A stretch of DNA of 55,323 nt from Candidatus Gastranaerophilales bacterium (GCA_944325675.1 CALVAZ010000049.1:1-55323), one strand, 5' to 3'; shown: positions 8,676 through 17,172, numbered from the stretch's first letter. The notes: generated by a model not told the origin, from the letters alone. Program-made: numbers and translations.

Positions 8676-8934
8676 GCCGTGCCACTGTCTATCGAATTCA
8701 AGCAAATAGTGTCTTTATAAATAAAATCTCTTTTCAAACCCTACTACACCCGCAAGGATTGCCTTAGTGCTGCTATGTTTCCATCCTAACACGGTTCGAC
8801 AGCTTGCGCCATAATATGTTTGAATGTCAACAACTCTGTTTATATCAACATTACCGCTCAAACCCTCACAACAGGCTCTGCACCCCGCATAAACTTCGGG
8901 TCAAGAGATTGCAATTCCCCGTGGAGCACGGCTT
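8676..8934 (-). ncRNA. ffs: Signal recognition particle RNA, large bacterial type
   Basis: On the minus strand the ends pair as GCCGTGC (8932-8926) with GCACGGC (8682-8676), and a T-run follows at 8675-8671. The Alu-side elements read GCCGTGCTCCACGGGG and GTTGACATTCAAAC...GCGCAA, as in Bacillus-type 270-nt SRP RNA. The Ffh-binding helix 8 is AGGATGGAAACATAGCAGC, followed by ACTAAGGCAATCCTTGCGG. The apical loop is GAAA closed by AUG/CAU, where most bacteria have GGAA. The RNA pairs with Ffh to target nascent membrane proteins. An AT-rich TACAAT/TATATAA stretch just upstream could be the -10. The gene fills the gap between the glycosyltransferase and the next gene; apparent short reading frames here are not genes. 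Confidence 0.93.
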
Positions 8935-8971
8935 ATATAATTGTATCACAAACTTTATAAAATTACACAAA

Positions 8972-9724
8972 CTAATCTACAATTTTTACACTTAGTGTTG
9001 GTAAATTGTTGTAAAAATAAGGTAATTTATCCCCTTCTGTCGTCCATGCAGTCCATAAAACTCCTTTTGGCATCTCTGCCAGACGTTTCTCTAAATTTGA
9101 AGAAGTTTCAAGCTTTGAAATCTTTAAATTGCTTATTTTCCCTAAATCACCAATATTTACGATAACACATTGCCCTGTTTGTGAATGATATTCAATTGCC
9201 TTATCGAGTGCTTTATGAACCTCTTTAAGTCGTTGTTTTTTCGACGGATATTTTAACTTTTCGCAGTGGATTCCGATTGCTTCCGCATGATCTATTAATG
9301 CTCTTACGTAATTACGCACTTTTAATACATCATCATCAGCAATTATTAAACCTGTTTTAAAATCCTGATTGAGTACTTTTCTATCACCAAGTGCCAAACA
9401 CTTCATCGGATAGAGAATTTTACTTTTTAATAATTCAGTTGTTCTTGCACCAAAATTCAACCTGTTGAAGCCCGAGGTCTTACCATCTAATTCTACAATA
9501 CTTCTTGGAATAGCACTTTTACCAAAAAACTTTTTAAAAGATAAAACAACGACACCAAGAGCCAAAATACCGGCAATATAGTTTAATCTGTTTTCTTTTA
9601 TAGCGGATTTAGGCTTATAGTCACTGTTTGCAGTACAAAGAAACGGATTAAGAGTATTGCTCGAAATATATTGCTCCTGAGACCTGAAATTTGTATTGTG
9701 ATTAGAAACAGCAGTGACCTTCAT
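8972..9724 (-). CDS. Lineage-specific protein with one membrane segment (NTNFRS N-terminus)
   Basis: I do not recognise the function of this 250-residue protein. Its N-terminus (VSNHNTNFRSQEQYI) has the short N-x-F-[RQK] signature also found at the starts of the proteins at 34189 and 34750. A likely membrane helix, YIAGILALGVVVLSF, lies near residues 49-64. The remainder is a soluble domain with DLGKISNLKISKLETSSN and GVLWTAWTTEGDKL. No catalytic motif stands out. The gene is read toward the SRP RNA on the same strand, about 40 bp upstream of it, and is divergent from the superoxide reductase gene. Confidence 0.6.
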   Translation of the reverse strand: MKVTAVSNHNTNFRSQEQYISSNTLNPFLCTANSDYKPKSAIKENRLNYIAGILALGVVVLSFKKFFGKSAIPRSIVELDGKTSGFNRLNFGARTTELLKSKILYPMKCLALGDRKVLNQDFKTGLIIADDDVLKVRNYVRALIDHAEAIGIHCEKLKYPSKKQRLKEVHKALDKAIEYHSQTGQCVIVNIGDLGKISNLKISKLETSSNLEKRLAEMPKGVLWTAWTTEGDKLPYFYNNLPTLSVKIVD

Positions 9725-9858
9725 AATACAATTCTAAAACTTATAATTGGAATTTTTGCTACATTATTAAGTTTTTTAAAGTTAGCATTTGATATTAGCT
9801 TATAAGGGCAATGTATAAATTTTAGAAGCACAATATTCTATTACAAAGGAGGTTATAA

Positions 9859-10254
9859 ATGACAAAGCGCTTAGAAATGTATAGATGCGAAATATGCGGT
9901 AACCTTGTTGAAGTTATCCTTGAAGGTGAGGGAGAACTTGTATGCTGCGGTCAAGCGATGACAATTTTGCATGGAAAAAACAAAGATAACGAGGGACTGG
10001 AAAAGCACGTACCTGTTTTTGATATCAAAGAAAACGGCAAGTGTGAAGTCCGAGTTGGCAGTGTTTTGCATCCAATGAATGATGATCATTACATAATGTT
10101 CATTGAGACGATTTCAGATGACAAAAATGATATTCATTTGAAGTATCTGCATCCGGGAATGGAAGCAAAATTAGAACTTGAAGAAAAATTAGGTAAATTA
10201 ACAGCACGTGAATTTTGTAATTTGCACGGTCTGTGGGAGGGCGAAAGTGATTAG
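9859..10254 (+). CDS. dfx: Desulfoferrodoxin (two-iron superoxide reductase)
   Basis: The N-terminal desulforedoxin domain has C10, C13, C29 and C30, which hold a rubredoxin-like iron. The catalytic domain has EKH (48-50), H71, H77, C120 and H123, which form the Fe(His)4Cys site that reduces superoxide to hydrogen peroxide without making oxygen. The reductant in anaerobes is usually rubredoxin. The 131-residue length is normal. A perfect AAAGGAGG precedes the ATG. The last 8 bp overlap the ferritin start, so the two are probably translated together. This marks an anaerobe that meets oxygen now and then. Confidence 0.95.
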   Translation: MTKRLEMYRCEICGNLVEVILEGEGELVCCGQAMTILHGKNKDNEGLEKHVPVFDIKENGKCEVRVGSVLHPMNDDHYIMFIETISDDKNDIHLKYLHPGMEAKLELEEKLGKLTAREFCNLHGLWEGESD

Positions 10255-10756
10255 CGAAAATGTAAAAAAAATATTAAACGAACAAATAAACAAAGAATTT
10301 TATTCTGCGTACCTATATCTTGCAATGTCTGCCTTTTTTGATAATATGGGGCTTTACGGCTTTGCAAATTGGACAAAAGTGCAGGCACGCGAAGAAGTAG
10401 ATCATGGAATGATTATTTTCGATTATTTAGTTGATCAAAATACAAATATTGAACTCAAACAAATAGACGTACCTGATACGGATTTTAAATCACCTATGCA
10501 AGTATTTGAAAAAATTCTTGAACACGAAAAGTATGTTACATCATCAATTGATGCAATAGCACATCTTTCTTTGGAAGAATGTGACTTAGCGTCATTAAAC
10601 TTTATTAACTGGTATTTGAAAGAACAAATTGAAGAAGAAAAAAATACCGGCGATATAATAACTAAATTAAAGTTATTCGGAGATGAGCAAGCATCACTTT
10701 ATCTTATCAATAAAGAACTTGCAAAACGCGAATATAAAAAACACGAATACAGCTAA
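10247..10756 (+). CDS. ftnA: Ferritin (bacterial non-haem iron store)
   Basis: The four-helix-bundle ferritin has the ferroxidase ligands E17 (NEQINKEFYSAYLYL), E50 and H53 (REEVDHG), and a further Glu in EQIEEEKNT. It stores Fe(III) and so keeps ferrous iron away from the peroxide made by the superoxide reductase just upstream. The GTG at 10247 is chosen because GGGAGGGCGAAA precedes it and it yields the usual N-terminus (MISENVKKILNEQ); an in-frame extension into the upstream gene is not needed. At 169 residues the length is typical. The overlap with dfx suggests coupling in one oxidative-stress operon. Confidence 0.95.
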   Translation: MISENVKKILNEQINKEFYSAYLYLAMSAFFDNMGLYGFANWTKVQAREEVDHGMIIFDYLVDQNTNIELKQIDVPDTDFKSPMQVFEKILEHEKYVTSSIDAIAHLSLEECDLASLNFINWYLKEQIEEEKNTGDIITKLKLFGDEQASLYLINKELAKREYKKHEYS

Positions 10757-10783
10757 ATATTGCGACTTTGTAAACTATTTGTC

Positions 10784-10812
10784 TTATCACAAACAATAAT
10801 CTAAAATATATA
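10784..10812 (+). promoter_or_regulatory. Promoter of the hybrid kinase gene, probable leaderless start
   Basis: TTATCA (10784-10789), a 17-nt spacer and TATATA (10807-10812) end 5 nt before the ATG at 10818. No Shine-Dalgarno is visible. The expected transcription start coincides with the start codon, so the mRNA may be leaderless. Confidence 0.45.
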
Positions 10813-10817
10813 GTGTT

Positions 10818-12404
10818 ATGGGTAAGATTGTAGTTGTAGATGATGAAAAAATGGTTACCTCAGCCTTCAAAACCCTGTTAAAAGTTGAAGGTATTGAAGA
10901 TGGCGTATTTTTCAATAATCCCAAGGAAGCTGTTGAATTTTTAAAAACAGAAACTCCCGACATAATCATATCAGACTTTTTAATGCCTGAAATGAACGGT
11001 CTGGAGTTTTTGACTGCTGCAAAAAAAATTCACCCTGAGGTCAGCATGATACTTTTAACTGGCTATGCTGATAAAGAAAATGCTATAAAAGCCATCAACG
11101 ACATAGGATTATACAAATACATCGAAAAACCGTGGGATAATGACGATTTAGTTTTAACAATAAAAAACGGTATAGAACGCAGTCATCTTTTAGCTAATCT
11201 TAGAGATAAAATAGAGGCTTTGGAAGTTGCCAACTCAAAACTTGAAGATTACTCACAAAAATTAGAACAAATGGTTGCAGAGCGAACTGCGGATCTTTTG
11301 GCTGCAAATTCAAAATTAAGCGGAATAATAAACTACTGCGCTGATGGGATTATCATAATTGATAATCACGGAATAATTGAGCAGGTTAACCCTGCGTGTG
11401 AAAATATGACGGGGCTTTCCGAAGTTGCATTGTGCCACATGCAATTGCAAGAAATTGCATATTCAGACAATGTAGATTTTAACAGGGCTGCAAAAAATAA
11501 AGGCGGCATTTTTGGTTTGGGTAATGAAAAGTCAGAAATTCTTATCCGCGACTGTTATATACGAAATTCTTTGAGTGATAAGAGAATTCCTGTGGAGATA
11601 AATTTTGCAGCAATTGCGACCTCTGATAAACAGCGTTATGTAGGCGTTATACGTGATGTAAGTCTCCAAAAGGATACCGAAAGATTGCGTGACGATTTTA
11701 TAGCAACACTTACTCATGACTTGCGTACCCCGCTTCTGGCAGCAATTCAAACCCTCAAATTTTTTATTGACGGTTCCCTTGGCGATTTAGAGGAAAAGCA
11801 GAAGATATTACTTTCGACAATGCTTCAAAGCAATGAAGATTTACTGGGTCTAGTTAATGCACTGCTTGAAGTTTATAAATTTGAAAGCGGAAAACTTGAG
11901 CTTTGCAAAACTCTTTTCCCTGTAAAAGACTTGATAAACCAATGCTATGAAGAACTTAAACCGCTTGCTGCAAATAAAAATATCGACTTTATCCTGAATT
12001 GTGACATTACAGAAAAAGTTGAAATTTGTGCCGATAAAGCAGAAATCAAAAGAGTCATGATAAATCTTTGCGGTAATGCAGTAAATTACACTAATAAAAA
12101 CGGCAAGATAGAGATATTTGCAAAAGTCCAATCAGGTGATTTCATATTCTCTGTTGCAGATAACGGCAACGGTATTCCCAAAGAAGATATTCCGCATCTT
12201 TTTACACGATTTTCACAAGGAACAAGCAAAAAACGTTCAACAGGTACGGGTTTGGGATTGTATTTATCAAGACAAATTGTAGAAGCCCATGGCGGCAAAA
12301 TTTGGCTTGAAACCAAAATGAGCAAGGGCAGTGAATTTAGCTTCTTACTGCCAAATGTGGTACAAAATAATATTATTAATGAAAGACAGGTTGTAAATGG
12401 CTAA
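10818..12404 (+). CDS. Hybrid receiver-PAS-histidine kinase
   Basis: Domains run in this order: an N-terminal receiver (D8, D9, phospho-acceptor D53 in SDFLMPEMNG, T81, K104 in IEKPW), a coiled coil (about 125-165), a PAS domain (about 165-275, with DGIIIIDNHGIIEQVNPA), the HisKA dimerisation helix with H300 (TLTHDLRTP) and a HATPase domain (NLCGNAVNY, DNGNGIP, GTGLGLYLS). No membrane segment is seen, so it senses a cytoplasmic signal or is itself controlled by another kinase through its receiver. The gene overlaps the following response-regulator gene by 8 bp, so the two probably form a pair. Being downstream of the superoxide reductase-ferritin genes hints at redox sensing, but that is inference. 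Confidence 0.92.
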   Translation: MGKIVVVDDEKMVTSAFKTLLKVEGIEDGVFFNNPKEAVEFLKTETPDIIISDFLMPEMNGLEFLTAAKKIHPEVSMILLTGYADKENAIKAINDIGLYKYIEKPWDNDDLVLTIKNGIERSHLLANLRDKIEALEVANSKLEDYSQKLEQMVAERTADLLAANSKLSGIINYCADGIIIIDNHGIIEQVNPACENMTGLSEVALCHMQLQEIAYSDNVDFNRAAKNKGGIFGLGNEKSEILIRDCYIRNSLSDKRIPVEINFAAIATSDKQRYVGVIRDVSLQKDTERLRDDFIATLTHDLRTPLLAAIQTLKFFIDGSLGDLEEKQKILLSTMLQSNEDLLGLVNALLEVYKFESGKLELCKTLFPVKDLINQCYEELKPLAANKNIDFILNCDITEKVEICADKAEIKRVMINLCGNAVNYTNKNGKIEIFAKVQSGDFIFSVADNGNGIPKEDIPHLFTRFSQGTSKKRSTGTGLGLYLSRQIVEAHGGKIWLETKMSKGSEFSFLLPNVVQNNIINERQVVNG

Positions 12405-13068
12405 CATAAAGGTGCTTATTGTAGAAGACCATGATATGGCAAGAATGGGGTTGTCTGTTATTTTATCCAAAAACCCTAATATTGAAATTGCTGATATGTC
12501 CGCAGATGGTGAGGAGGGTGTTGAAAAAGCACTAAAACTAAGACCCGATGTTGTTATTATGGACATAGGTTTGCCTACAATAGACGGAATTGAAGCTACC
12601 CGAAAGATAAAAAATTCAAACCCCGCAATAAAGGTTTTGATGTACACCTCGCGGGAAGATGAAGATGACATATTTGATTCATTCAAAGCAGGTGCAGACG
12701 GTTACATAACAAAAGGTGCGACATCCGATCAAACGGTAGCTGCGGTTATTGCGGTATCAGAAGGTGCGGGATGGCTTGATCCTGCGATTGCAAAAGTTGT
12801 TTTAACAAATATAAGAAAAAGCAGTGATGTTGAGAAAAAACGCGGGGAAATCAATTATAAATTAGGTAAAAATCTATACGGCTTGACTGAAAGAGAAATG
12901 GAGGTACTCGCACTTATTGTGGATGGTATGAGCAACCCTCAAATATCCGAAAAACTTGTAATAACACTTTCAACCACTAAAACACATGTGCATAGCATAT
13001 TGCAAAAATTATATGTTGAAAGCCGTTCTAAAGCTGTTGCAACTGCAATGAAGGAAGGTTTGGTATAA
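12397..13068 (+). CDS. NarL/FixJ-type response regulator with LuxR HTH
   Basis: The receiver domain has D11 and D13 in VEDHD, phospho-acceptor D56 in VIMDIGLP and the conserved lysine in GYITKGA. The C-terminal LuxR helix-turn-helix reads LTEREMEVLALIVDGMSNPQ followed by STTKTHVHSILQKL. The protein is 223 residues, typical for the family. It should bind DNA when phosphorylated, probably by the kinase whose gene overlaps it by 8 bp. Its stop codon is directly followed by the TTG start of the next gene, so the three form one transcription unit. Targets are unknown. Confidence 0.93.
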   Translation: MANIKVLIVEDHDMARMGLSVILSKNPNIEIADMSADGEEGVEKALKLRPDVVIMDIGLPTIDGIEATRKIKNSNPAIKVLMYTSREDEDDIFDSFKAGADGYITKGATSDQTVAAVIAVSEGAGWLDPAIAKVVLTNIRKSSDVEKKRGEINYKLGKNLYGLTEREMEVLALIVDGMSNPQISEKLVITLSTTKTHVHSILQKLYVESRSKAVATAMKEGLV

Positions 13069-14418
13069 TTGTATAAACGGATTTTTCTGCTTTCTTTTGT
13101 AATTTTACTCAATTCGCTTAATGCTGATGCATTTTCTTTTAAGAAAAAAGATGCCAGAGAACGTGAAGCTGAGTATATTTTGAATGTTCTAAAAGAAGAA
13201 GAAAAAGAAAAATATGAGCGAAAAAAATTCAATTATACGCCTTCGGGTTACATGACGGTGGAAGAGTACGAGGCTCTCTCTACATATAAAGATAAAAGTC
13301 AGGATAATATAGAAATCCCGAAAGTACAACGCGGCTCTGATATGAAATATGTGCCGCAGCCTACATACAAAATCATCAGATATAACGATCCACCGGGAAG
13401 TCCAGAGTTAATTATCCAGCCGAAACAATTTTATAAAAATCGGCAATATAACGGACAAGGTATTGCATCACCTGATTTTACCATAATGGTATACCCTGTT
13501 GTATATTATTATCCAAACAGCGCTTCAACAGCTTCGGATTTATTTGTAATAAATTTAGGGCCGACAGGTACACCCCTGAGTAAATTGCAAAAAGCGCATG
13601 TTTCAAAACGTAATCCTGACCCTATTGTTTCCACGGAAAAATCAATTGACAATGAATATACTTTTCGAACACTGACACCGATTGATTTTTCTACTGACGG
13701 CAAAAAACTGCTTTTAAAAGAAAAATTAGGGAACTCACAAGACGGAATATGGAAAACTAATGCAATAATTTATGACTTTGATACAAAAACTTCATATAAC
13801 CTTTTGGAGATTCGTGACGCTATAATATATTACTGGAAAGAAAACAAGGGTTTGAATTTAGACTATGTACGGTGGGATATATATCCGCTTGGTTTTTTAA
13901 AGGATGAACCCGACAGAGTTGCAGTATACGCATACGCCTATACAGGAAACAAGCCTGTATTTTTAGGGATTTGGAGTGTAGATACTCACGGCGAACAATC
14001 ACGGCTTTATTCATTTGACCTTGATACTATTGAGCTCAGCGTAAACGGATTCAAACTTGTTCAAGATGGAGTTGTTAAACCAATCATTCTTGAAAAGGAA
14101 GAAAAAGCTCTAAAAGAAACCGAAAAGATGCAAGAAAAAGCCGCGAAGGAAAAAGTAAAAGCCGACTTCAAACAAATGGAAACAGAATACAAAGAAAAAA
14201 TAAAACAAATGGATGCTGAGTATAAAAATGAACTCAAAGATTTCCGTAAACAACAAAATATTGGCGGCACAACCTCATTTAATGAAGCACCTGAAAAATT
14301 TAAAGAAGTTAAAATAAAAGAACTTACAAAAGAAATAGAAAAAGGCCAAAAAGAACTTGAAAAGGAACTTAAATACATCAAAAAATTAGACCAAGAATTG
14401 CAAAAGGTTAATAACTAG
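13069..14418 (+). CDS. Secreted protein of unknown function with C-terminal coiled coil
   Basis: I do not recognise the family. The 449-residue protein starts with a signal peptide (IFLLSFVILLNSLNADA) and then a Lys/Glu-rich helix (residues 23-50). A beta-rich middle part with many Tyr, Trp and Pro follows (VYPVVYYYPNSAS, YWKENKGLNLDYVRWDIYP). From about residue 335 there is a long charged coiled coil with repeated KEKVKADFKQME-like heptads. The TTG start directly follows the response-regulator stop (TAATTG), with AAGGAAGG upstream. Operon membership with the kinase and regulator suggests it is either the target or part of the signal route; this is inference. Confidence 0.65.
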   Translation: MYKRIFLLSFVILLNSLNADAFSFKKKDAREREAEYILNVLKEEEKEKYERKKFNYTPSGYMTVEEYEALSTYKDKSQDNIEIPKVQRGSDMKYVPQPTYKIIRYNDPPGSPELIIQPKQFYKNRQYNGQGIASPDFTIMVYPVVYYYPNSASTASDLFVINLGPTGTPLSKLQKAHVSKRNPDPIVSTEKSIDNEYTFRTLTPIDFSTDGKKLLLKEKLGNSQDGIWKTNAIIYDFDTKTSYNLLEIRDAIIYYWKENKGLNLDYVRWDIYPLGFLKDEPDRVAVYAYAYTGNKPVFLGIWSVDTHGEQSRLYSFDLDTIELSVNGFKLVQDGVVKPIILEKEEKALKETEKMQEKAAKEKVKADFKQMETEYKEKIKQMDAEYKNELKDFRKQQNIGGTTSFNEAPEKFKEVKIKELTKEIEKGQKELEKELKYIKKLDQELQKVNN

Positions 14419-14674
14419 CGCAAAAGTTATCACCTATTAATTCTTCCTTTTGTTTACGTGACAGGTGTTTTATTCGATACTCCTCTTTTTGCGCATCAGA
14501 TTTAGTGTTAAATTCACTTTGCCAAACCACCTTAATCGGTTTATTCGCTCTTGTGTATTTGGCGCCAAGGCCATTTTTATGTGCATTAAATCTTTTTTCA
14601 ACATCATCAGTGTAACCACAGTATAAGGTATTGGATTCAGTTAAAAGAATATAAACATAGTACTTTTTATTCAT
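14408..14674 (-). CDS. GIY-YIG domain protein (YhbQ/UPF0213-like)
   Basis: A compact single-domain protein of 88 residues. The first strand reads YYVYILL and is followed by LYCGYT, the two halves of the GIY-YIG signature. KRFNAHKNG then supplies the conserved Arg and His, and a Glu lies near QKEEYRIKHL. Family members cleave DNA or act in DNA repair, but many small ones have no proven role. The ATG at 14674 gives the usual start (MNKKYYVYIL); the frame upstream is open but without support. It overlaps the convergent secreted-protein gene by 11 bp. Confidence 0.88.
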   Translation of the reverse strand: MNKKYYVYILLTESNTLYCGYTDDVEKRFNAHKNGLGAKYTRANKPIKVVWQSEFNTKSDAQKEEYRIKHLSRKQKEELIGDNFCASY

Positions 14675-14692
14675 ATATGTATTTAACACGAT

Positions 14693-14717
14693 AAAAGCGG
14701 CCATTTAAACCGCTTTT
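14693..14717 (-). terminator. Terminator downstream of the Gly/Cys-rich gene
   Basis: AAAAGCGG and CCGCTTTT form an 8-bp stem around a 9-nt loop, flanked by A and T runs. It lies 29 nt past the stop of the gene at 14747-15106 on the minus strand. Confidence 0.7.
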
Positions 14718-14746
14718 TGATGTATTTATATGATAATTACCAAATA

Positions 14747-15106
14747 CTAACATACAGATGAAAAACCGCCGCAAGAACCGCCTCCGCAGCTGCCTGCTGA
14801 AAAACTTCCTGCAGCTGATGCAAACCCGCCGCCTGTAAAACCACCCAATGCGGAAACCGCATTAGAAAAGTCACTTAAAAAGCCGCCCATTGCAACAGAA
14901 TCATCGCCTACAAATCCTGCTGAATACATGTTATAGTCAACTGCAAACGGATTGCTTGAAATGAATTCATCATATTGTCCCATTGTCATCAAACCATCTT
15001 CAAATAACATAGCCAACGAACCTGCTGTTTCAACAGCTTCTGCAGGTCTTTGCGCTTCTGCTACGTATGTTCTTTCAGATTTTGACGGTTGTGATAATGT
15101 AATCAT
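14747..15106 (-). CDS. Small protein with Gly/Ser/Cys-rich tail
   Basis: I do not recognise this 119-residue protein. The first half is mixed and acidic (AEAVETAGSLAMLFEDGLM, QYDEFISSNPFAVDYN). The last 45 residues become rich in Gly, Ala, Ser and Cys: GGFTGGGFASAAGSFSAG, then SCGGGSCGGFSSVC with three cysteines. No signal peptide is visible. The ATG at 15106 has GAGGAG at ideal spacing; the frame stays open upstream without support. Its promoter carries the TGTAACAAA box shared with other lineage-specific genes. The tail could form disulfides in a structural surface protein, bind metal or be modified, as in some peptide precursors. No modifying enzyme is nearby. Confidence 0.65.
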   Translation of the reverse strand: MITLSQPSKSERTYVAEAQRPAEAVETAGSLAMLFEDGLMTMGQYDEFISSNPFAVDYNMYSAGFVGDDSVAMGGFLSDFSNAVSALGGFTGGGFASAAGSFSAGSCGGGSCGGFSSVC

Positions 15107-15130
15107 TTTGAACTCCTCGTGCGTCTTACA

Positions 15131-15185
15131 TATATATAAAGTTGTATTATTTTTTTCGATTTCAGCATGGATTCTTTTTGTTACA
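15131..15185 (-). promoter_or_regulatory. TGTAACAAA box plus TATATAT core promoter
   Basis: On the minus strand TGTAACAAA (15185 to 15177) is followed about 40 nt later by ACTTTATATATATG (near 15143-15130), then the ribosome site and the ATG at 15106. The box lies 71-79 nt before the start codon. The same two elements occur before the genes at 24057 and 30400. The function is inferred from recurrence. Confidence 0.45.
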
Positions 15186-15299
15186 AACGTTAACATAAAT
15201 CTAAAACTATTGATTTATATGAAAATAAACCCTTAGATTGATGTTATATTGAATTGAAAGCTATATTATGATAGAGGAGAAAAAGATTAGGGGAAGAGA

Positions 15300-15929
15300 T
15301 TGAAAAAACTAATTTTGACATTGACTATATTATTTTTAGGGATAGCAGCTCAAGCGTCAGAAAACTATCTGCATACTGTTGTTTTGGAAGGAACAGACGA
15401 CGGTTACAATATAATTTTGAAATCTGATGAGCTTCCGCAAGTTAAAAAGACAATAAAAAATAATGACAATTTAGTTTTAGATGTAAAAGGAATAACAACA
15501 TCTGCAGCAGTTAATGCAATATACAAAAGTACAAACAGTGTAAACAGTCTAATTGTTGAAAATGTTGCAAATGACGAATTAAAGGTATATATTCAAGCAA
15601 AAGATATATCAAAAGCTACCGTTATGGCACAGACAAAGTCAGGCGAGCCTGTCATATTAAGCGAAAGATTTCCTTTAGAAAAAGTTAGCTGGTCGGTTGC
15701 AGTACTTCTGATTCTTGCAATGTTAATTAAATCTGCAAAAGCAATCACGGATTATGAAAACTCAATAGTAATCAAAAAGGACATTAAAGACCGTGAAATT
15801 GAATTATACAGAAATTTCCAAAAAGAGCTTGCAAGCATGCCGAAAATCAATTCAAAAATCAAAAATGCTTATGCAACAAACGTAATGCCGAAATCAAGAC
15901 GCAATTACAAAGAATTGGCACGTTTATAA
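15300..15929 (+). CDS. Exported AMIN-domain-like protein with membrane anchor
   Basis: The 209-residue product has a signal peptide (LILTLTILFLGIAAQA). Residues 25-110 form a beta-rich domain with the pattern of AMIN domains (YNIILKSDELPQV, DNLVLDVKGI, VNSLIVENV, LKVYIQA), which localise cell-wall enzymes and secretins. A second membrane helix (WSVAVLLILAMLI) lies near residues 131-146, followed by a basic, probably cytoplasmic tail. The TTG at 15300 is preceded by AGGGGAAG. The AMIN assignment is tentative and based on pattern. It is convergent with wecB. A role in envelope organisation is plausible but not shown. Confidence 0.6.
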   Translation: MKKLILTLTILFLGIAAQASENYLHTVVLEGTDDGYNIILKSDELPQVKKTIKNNDNLVLDVKGITTSAAVNAIYKSTNSVNSLIVENVANDELKVYIQAKDISKATVMAQTKSGEPVILSERFPLEKVSWSVAVLLILAMLIKSAKAITDYENSIVIKKDIKDREIELYRNFQKELASMPKINSKIKNAYATNVMPKSRRNYKELARL

Positions 15930-15942
15930 AATTTAATAAAAA

Positions 15943-17058
15943 TCAAGCGAAATATTCCCTAATAATCCTTTCAACTATTTGAGAGGATTTTCCATTACCG
16001 TAAGGATTTTGAGCTACTAAGCGAGAATTAGCTTTTGGTTTTGACAGAACATCTTCGCTGCATTTAATAATTTTATCGTAATCAGCACCAACCAGTATAG
16101 AAACACCGGCATCAATGCCTTCTTGCCTTTCAGTTTCATAGCGCATAACAAGAGTTGGACAACCAAAAGAAGGGGCTTCTTCTTGAATTCCTCCCGAATC
16201 TGTCAAAATCAGTTTTGCATTTTTCATTAAATACACCAAATACGGATAATCAAGCGGTTTTAAAAGTTTAATTTGTTTGTATTGTGATAGACGTGAATGA
16301 ATCTTATCATGCACATTAGGGTTTGGGTGCACCGGAATGACAAAAGTATGGTCATCGTATTTCTTAGCAAGATATTCAATTGCATCCAAAATCCTATCAA
16401 TTCTTGAACCATGATTTTCGCGTCTGTGCGCCGTAATCAGTACCAATTTGTCATCAATTTTTATATTATTTTTGTCAAAGAAAGTTTTTGCACCATTCAA
16501 CACATCTTCTGATAGGCAAAAAAGAGCATCTATTACAGTATTTCCTGTTACAAAAATTTTGTCATCAGAAATATTTTCCTTCAAAAGAGCCTGTCTGTTC
16601 TTTTCAGTAGGTGCAAAATTCAATTCCGCAACTCTTGTAGTCATCTGTCGCATGACTTCTTCAGGAAAAGGTTCATAAATATCATAAGAACGCAAACCCG
16701 CTTCAACATGAAAAACAGGAATTTTTCTGTAATAACTTGCCAAAGTACCGCACAAAACAGTCATTGTATCACCTTGCACAATTGTAGCATCGTAACAATT
16801 TTGGCTATATACCTCGTCAAGTGCACTTAAAATCCTTGTTTGCACAGAAATCAAAGACTGATTATCTCTCATACAATCAAGATTTATGTCCGCTTTAAGG
16901 CCAAAATACTCCAATGTCTGATTAGAAAGCTCTTTCTGTTGCTCTGTATTACATACAACAACATTATAATCATTCGGATATTTTTTTAGTTCCAAAATAA
17001 CAGGTGCTAATTTGATTACTTCCGGTCTTGTCCCGAAAACTACCAATATGTTTTTCAT
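15943..17058 (-). CDS. wecB: UDP-N-acetylglucosamine 2-epimerase (non-hydrolysing)
   Basis: The 371-residue protein interconverts UDP-GlcNAc and UDP-ManNAc in the cytoplasm, feeding teichoic-acid-like or secondary cell-wall polymers. Conserved family blocks are seen in order: FGTRPEVIKLAPVI at the N-terminus, QGDTMTVLCG, FHVEAGLRSYDIYEPFPEE, TAHRRENHG, PVHPNPNV, LTDSGGIQEEAPSFGCP and METER-like YETERQEG. All key residues appear intact. A TATAAT about 10 nt beyond the likely leader suggests a short untranslated leader without a clear ribosome site. The csaB gene further along may act on the ManNAc-containing polymer, but that link is inference. Confidence 0.95.
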   Translation of the reverse strand: MKNILVVFGTRPEVIKLAPVILELKKYPNDYNVVVCNTEQQKELSNQTLEYFGLKADINLDCMRDNQSLISVQTRILSALDEVYSQNCYDATIVQGDTMTVLCGTLASYYRKIPVFHVEAGLRSYDIYEPFPEEVMRQMTTRVAELNFAPTEKNRQALLKENISDDKIFVTGNTVIDALFCLSEDVLNGAKTFFDKNNIKIDDKLVLITAHRRENHGSRIDRILDAIEYLAKKYDDHTFVIPVHPNPNVHDKIHSRLSQYKQIKLLKPLDYPYLVYLMKNAKLILTDSGGIQEEAPSFGCPTLVMRYETERQEGIDAGVSILVGADYDKIIKCSEDVLSKPKANSRLVAQNPYGNGKSSQIVERIIREYFA

Positions 17059-17172
17059 AATTCAAAGTTTATTATAAAAATCAGAACTATGCAATACAAA
17101 ATAATCAATATTATTATACAATTTGGGGATTAAATATATCTAAGATAATTTATAATAATATCGGAGGGTAAA

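Noticed and set aside
8804-9165. Two short plus-strand reading frames across the SRP RNA region
   Set aside because: They run across the SRP RNA gene and the 3' end of the gene at 8972-9724 on the other strand, and lack ribosome sites.
10208-10246. A longer ferritin N-terminus
   Set aside because: These 13 residues lie inside the superoxide reductase gene, and the GTG at 10247 has a strong ribosome site and the standard ferritin start.
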